From assembly GCA_021772985.1 (NCBI GenBank), contig JAJFKX010000025.1, positions 124,001 to 188,000 on the forward strand: a DNA stretch of 64,000 nt, written 5' to 3'. A program made the translations under genes and the position numbers. Positions 63,304 to 64,000 of this stretch are shown in pieces. This stretch comes from Gammaproteobacteria bacterium. GTDB lineage: Bacteria > Pseudomonadota > Gammaproteobacteria > Xanthomonadales > Wenzhouxiangellaceae. The notes under the pieces were generated by a model. It made no database searches and was not told the DNA's origin. It saw nothing but the letters and a program-made list of their open reading frames with translations. The first letter of the stretch is position 1. Each line of letters opens with the position of its first letter.

Positions 63304-64000
63304 TTAACCATCCTTGCGCCAGTTTATATCCACCCCGGTATCACGTGAGCCGGATTCAACACTGACATTCCAATGCTCGGAAAACTCGTAGCGGGCATTA
63401 GCGGTATTACCATTATCAAATAAACCAAGCCCGTAACTGACAAACAATTTCGGGAACAAGTAAATTCCCAGGTTCAATGCTCCTTGACCATTAGCATGAT
63501 CAAAGTTACTCCCGGTGGCAATATAGGCGAGAGCACTTTCCTCATTGGTCGCTGGACTGGTATATACACGCACAGTTGGCCCCTGTGCCAGGCCTGTTAC
63601 CGCTACACCGGCTTGCTCAACTTGTGGATCACCAAAAATTTTGCGCACCGCGCGAATATCCAGACGTGGATTATCTGCCGGGGCATCTTTATATACTATG
63701 CGGCTATCTTCCAAGGTGAGGTTTTGGCCAAAAAACTGCACCCTGCCATCCTGCAAAGTTATTTCTCCATCAACTTCCGGCATTGACTGATTATCCCAAA
63801 TCAAATCAAGCGTGCCGGTAAGATGAGTTTCGACAATATCCGCATCAATGGCCACTTCATCACCCAAGGTCAAGCTTAACTGACCGGTTATCGGTACTGG
63901 TTCGAGCTCCTGTTGCTCGGGTTTGCTGATACCAACCATTACCACATCTTCAGATTCCGTCACTCGGCTTGTACTGCCTTTCGGCGGCTTGATCATGGCA
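63304..64000 (-). CDS. tamB: Translocation and assembly module TamB, C-terminal part (5' end outside window)
   Basis: The frame is open to the right edge, so only about the last 230 residues are visible. They form the TamB/DUF490 domain: LTGTLDLIWDNQSMPEVDGEI, ITLQDGRVQFFGQNLTLEDS, VRVYTSPATNEESALAYIATG and the C-terminal SVESGSRDTGVDINWRKDG. TamB bridges inner and outer membranes with TamA and moves phospholipids or assists barrel assembly. Full proteins exceed 1000 residues. tamA would be expected further right. Confidence 0.93.
   Translation of the reverse strand, partial: AMIKPPKGSTSRVTESEDVVMVGISKPEQQELEPVPITGQLSLTLGDEVAIDADIVETHLTGTLDLIWDNQSMPEVDGEITLQDGRVQFFGQNLTLEDSRIVYKDAPADNPRLDIRAVRKIFGDPQVEQAGVAVTGLAQGPTVRVYTSPATNEESALAYIATGSNFDHANGQGALNLGIYLFPKLFVSYGLGLFDNGNTANARYEFSEHWNVSVESGSRDTGVDINWRKDG

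Overview
The window reads as chromosomal DNA of a gammaproteobacterium with about half G+C. Several blocks keep gene orders I know from Pseudomonas and relatives: ftsY/mutY/yggX with a tRNA-Phe nearby, rsmD/coaD/ferredoxin/ggt, glnB(K)/ubiK/yifB, algC/dut/coaBC/radC/rpmB/rpmG/mutM, and tamB at the right edge. The plant-type glutamate-cysteine ligase, DUF885 peptidase-like proteins, Asp-box propeller proteins and an IPTL-CTERM-like tail suggest an environmental lineage outside the enterics. I cannot name the genus from sequence alone. No phage, insertion sequence, integrase or CRISPR array was seen.

Layout. 1-1850: C-terminal part of a CadC-like membrane regulator, then tRNA-Phe on the minus strand. 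2353-5992 (minus): ftsY, mutY, yggX, an AraC regulator and a DUF1761 membrane protein. 6068-12888 (plus): rsmD, a strong terminator, coaD, ferredoxin, gamma-glutamyltransferase, a LemA protein and an M48 peptidase. 12937-19762 (plus): a secreted propeller protein, a thioredoxin-domain YyaL-like protein, a small membrane protein, and an OPT transporter with a small partner. 19835-21951: tandem TlpA-like lipoproteins, a PII protein and ubiK.

21952-33086 looks like an accessory block separating ubiK from yifB. Its core is a metal locus. A CueR-type regulator has two matching promoter operators, one before an outer-membrane barrel/MerP-like/MerT-like set and one before a DUF4396 membrane protein. 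An Asp-box protein with a Cys-rich motif lies just upstream. The block continues with a secreted two-repeat protein, a PadR/HAAS pair, an alpha/beta hydrolase and a DUF885 lipoprotein.

33087-34811: yifB, followed by a candidate small RNA that ends in a strong terminator. 34812-42921: envelope and housekeeping genes (BPSS1780-type protein, HELLH membrane protein, LOG family protein, rhomboid, MAPEG, dodecin, M48 peptidase, DUF442-type phosphatase), an ECF sigma operon, and a BON-LysM protein. 42982-49945: a second DUF885 protein, a hotdog protein, a peptide-binding lipoprotein, glutamate-cysteine ligase and rluE.

49949-57954: the conserved algC-dut-coaB/coaC-radC-rpmB-rpmG-mutM run. Here coaBC, normally one fused gene, is in two frames joined by an ATGA overlap next to a run of six A. 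57973-64000 (minus): a 1051-residue Asp-box protein, a monoheme cytochrome overlapping a TPR protein, and the C-terminus of TamB.

The observations most worth following are the CueR-controlled locus without a visible copper ATPase, the coaBC frame break, and the candidate small RNA displaying two C-rich loops.
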